From NCBI GenBank assembly GCA_910588065.1, contig CAJUPZ010000032.1:1-16316 (forward strand): DNA of 16,316 nt, given 5' to 3'. The notes under the pieces were generated by a model. The model saw nothing but the letters and a program-made list of their open reading frames with translations. It was not told the DNA's origin and searched no databases. Positions within the stretch are counted from its first letter, which is position 1; each line of letters starts with the position of its first letter. The stretch is from an uncultured Muribaculaceae bacterium (lineage in GTDB: Bacteria > Bacteroidota > Bacteroidia > Bacteroidales > Muribaculaceae). The position numbers were made by a program, and so were the translations under genes. Of the stretch, positions 14,718 through 16,316 are shown piece after piece.

Positions 14718-15932
14718 ATGTTCAGACTCATTTCTCTATTGCTGCTCATATACGCACAGATAGCGGTGGCAGCACACTTCACTGACGGAAATTTCCATTT
14801 CCGCACTATATCGCCGACTGAATGCGAGGTTTATGGCACCACACTCTCCGGCGGGGTGCTCAAGATTCCCGCCACCGCCACTTTCAAGGGCAAGAAATTG
14901 AGTGTGGTGAAGATAGCCCAATCGCGAGACAGGTGGAATGATTTTCATGGCAAAATCGAGATTCCCGAAGGCGTTGTGAGTATTGGCGACAGCGCATTCG
15001 CAGGCTGCTCGTCGCTCACCGGCTCATTGGTCATCCCCAACAGCGTCACGAGCATCGGCACTGCCGCATTCATGGGTTGCGGCGGCTTTTCAGGCAGCCT
15101 TACAATAGGCAAGAATGTGTCATCCATAGGTCAATCCGCTTTCTACCGCTGCAGCAGCATTTCCGGGCAGCTGGTCATACCGGAGGGCATCACCGAAATA
15201 CCGGAGGGGGCATTCTATCACTGCGGCTTCACCGGGTCTCTCACAATACCTGAAAGTGTGGTTGCAATCGGCAAAGATGCGTTTTCGTACGGCAAGCGCT
15301 TTGCCGGAACACTGACGCTTGGCGCCAATGTAAGGGAAATAGGCAAGGAGGCCTTTTTCAACTGCACATTCTCAGGCAATCTCATCTTCCCGCCGTCGCT
15401 CGTTTCCATCGGCGAATCCGCATTCGCCAGATGCAGCGGCTTTACCGGAAGCCTGATTTTTCCCGAAGGGCTCACCTCGATAGCATACCGGGCCTTTGAC
15501 AGCTGCACCGGCTTTGACGGAGAGCTGTCACTCCCCTCAACGCTCTCCGACATAGGCATGGAGGCTTTCTGTTCATGCAGCCGTCTCACCGGCACCCTGA
15601 CACTGCCCGAGTGCATCACCGCCATTTCAAACGGCGTGTTTTACGGTTGCCGCGGATTTACCACCCTCACCCTGCCGCCGGCACTCAAAAGCATCGGCAA
15701 CTACGCCTTCAACTTCTGCAGCGGCCTCACCGGCACCCTCAAGCTACCCGAAACCTTGATATCCATCGGCACAGAAGCCTTCAACGGCTGCACCGGCCTT
15801 ACAGGCACCCTTGTAATTCCCGCCGGAGTGAAAGACATCCGTCATGGAGCGTTCTTCGGTTGCACCGGCATCACCGCCGTCGAATTCACCTCCCCCACCC
15901 GCCCCGCCTTAGGCATCAATCCCTTCCCCTGA
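14718..15932 (+). CDS. BspA-type leucine-rich repeat secreted protein
   Basis: The 404-residue protein has a signal peptide (1-19, ending IAVAA), a short N-terminal beta domain (about 20-78) and thirteen consecutive LRR_5/BspA repeats of 23-24 residues (about 80-391). The repeat consensus is L-x-[ILF]-P-x-x-[LV]-x-x-I-G-x-x-A-F-x-x-C-x-x-[FL]-T-G-x. BspA-like proteins are surface or secreted adhesins in Bacteroidales, Treponema and Trichomonas. The longer frame from 14502 overlaps SusD and the terminator, so the ATG at 14718 with its signal peptide is the right start. The protein stops at ALGINPFP, inside a motif that in many BspA proteins continues into a C-terminal strand and sorting or Ig-like domain. 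It also lacks a type IX sorting tail, and repeat modules begin within about a dozen bases of the stop. No clear promoter was found. Ligand unknown. Confidence 0.9.
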   Translation: MFRLISLLLLIYAQIAVAAHFTDGNFHFRTISPTECEVYGTTLSGGVLKIPATATFKGKKLSVVKIAQSRDRWNDFHGKIEIPEGVVSIGDSAFAGCSSLTGSLVIPNSVTSIGTAAFMGCGGFSGSLTIGKNVSSIGQSAFYRCSSISGQLVIPEGITEIPEGAFYHCGFTGSLTIPESVVAIGKDAFSYGKRFAGTLTLGANVREIGKEAFFNCTFSGNLIFPPSLVSIGESAFARCSGFTGSLIFPEGLTSIAYRAFDSCTGFDGELSLPSTLSDIGMEAFCSCSRLTGTLTLPECITAISNGVFYGCRGFTTLTLPPALKSIGNYAFNFCSGLTGTLKLPETLISIGTEAFNGCTGLTGTLVIPAGVKDIRHGAFFGCTGITAVEFTSPTRPALGINPFP

Positions 15933-15942
15933 TTCCCCCTGC

Positions 15943-16316
15943 TTACCGCGGGGTGATTCTTATAATTCTTATAACTCCTATAGGCTGGCCTCGATTTCCC
16001 CTCAGACCGGCAGTGAGCCGGTATGACCGACCTCTGCGGTGATGAGCGCCCGGCGGGTGCGATTATTTTGTTAACCGCGTACGTAGTGCGCGGATTACCA
16101 ACGTATTACCCATATGGTGCCGGAGGTACCACACCTCTCGCGACCACGCTCACCGCGGGGTGATTCCTATAATTCTTATAACTGCTATATGCTGGCCCCG
16201 ATTTCCCTCCATACCGGCGGTGAGCCGGTATGACCGACCTCTGCGGTGATGAGCACCCGCAGGGTGCGATTATTTTGTTAACCGCGTACGTAGTGCGCGG
16301 ATTACCAACGTATTAC
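15943..16316 (+). repeat. 207-bp tandem repeat built on the hairpin module (two copies, second cut by the window end)
   Basis: Copy A runs from about 15943 to 16150 and copy B from about 16151 to 16316; landmarks recur at an exact 207-base offset. Each copy contains, in order: a 9-bp array in reverse orientation (15957-15983 and 16164-16190); a CCGGC/GCCGG hairpin (16005-16009 with 16015-16019, extended to TACCGGC/GCCGGTA in copy B at 16212-16230); hairpin 1 (16046-16060 and 16253-16267); and hairpin 2 (16075-16093 and 16282-16300). Hairpin 3 is at 16116-16130 in copy A and lost past the window end in copy B. Compared with the modules near 7400-8350, the core is shared but the 9-bp array precedes it and is inverted. 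Confidence 0.9.

Noticed and set aside
1..16316. tRNA or rRNA genes
   Set aside because: I saw no cloverleaf with the T-loop GTTCRA signature and no rRNA-like stretch on either strand; the strong hairpins are terminators or repeat parts.

Overview
The window looks like a chromosomal segment of a gut-type Bacteroidales bacterium, plausibly Muribaculaceae (formerly S24-7). The reasons are a SusC/SusD outer-membrane pair, lipoproteins with an acidic surface-export motif after the lipid-modified Cys, a serine-type sulfatase, a BspA-type leucine-rich repeat protein, Bacteroidetes-style TAnnTTTG promoter elements, and an absence of obvious Shine-Dalgarno sites. The family assignment is inference; no rRNA or marker gene is present.

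Layout. (1) 91-3045, minus strand: a GH3-family acyl-adenylating enzyme, a SIMPL (DUF541) envelope protein and a rubrerythrin read leftwards and end at a 13-bp hairpin. (2) 3154-7113, plus strand: a compact operon of a small lipocalin-like lipoprotein, a membrane-anchored degenerate protein kinase, a GNAT-type acetyltransferase (4-base ATGA overlap with the kinase) and a secreted Ser-type sulfatase, closed by a second 13-bp hairpin. (3) 7114-8486: about 1.4 kb without convincing genes, apart from one speculative 19-codon ORF. It is filled with repeated modules: short GC-rich hairpins with 3-base loops, arrays of three 9-bp units, and a ~250-bp long inverted repeat. (4) 8487-14690, plus strand: a promoter, a two-FN3-domain lipoprotein, SusC, SusD and a strong intrinsic terminator. 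(5) 14718-15932: a secreted BspA-type LRR protein whose end looks clipped. (6) 15943-16316: the hairpin module again, now as a 207-bp tandem repeat running off the window.

Functionally, the SUS-like locus is a nutrient-uptake system: FN3 lipoprotein and SusD at the surface capture a ligand that SusC imports with TonB energy. No glycoside hydrolase accompanies it, so the substrate cannot be named. The upstream sulfatase could act on sulfated host glycans, but it lies in a different, terminated operon. The most unusual content is the pseudokinase/acetyltransferase pair and the repeat modules. In the modules, base differences between copies preserve pairing only if the plus strand is read as RNA, which suggests an RNA-level function.
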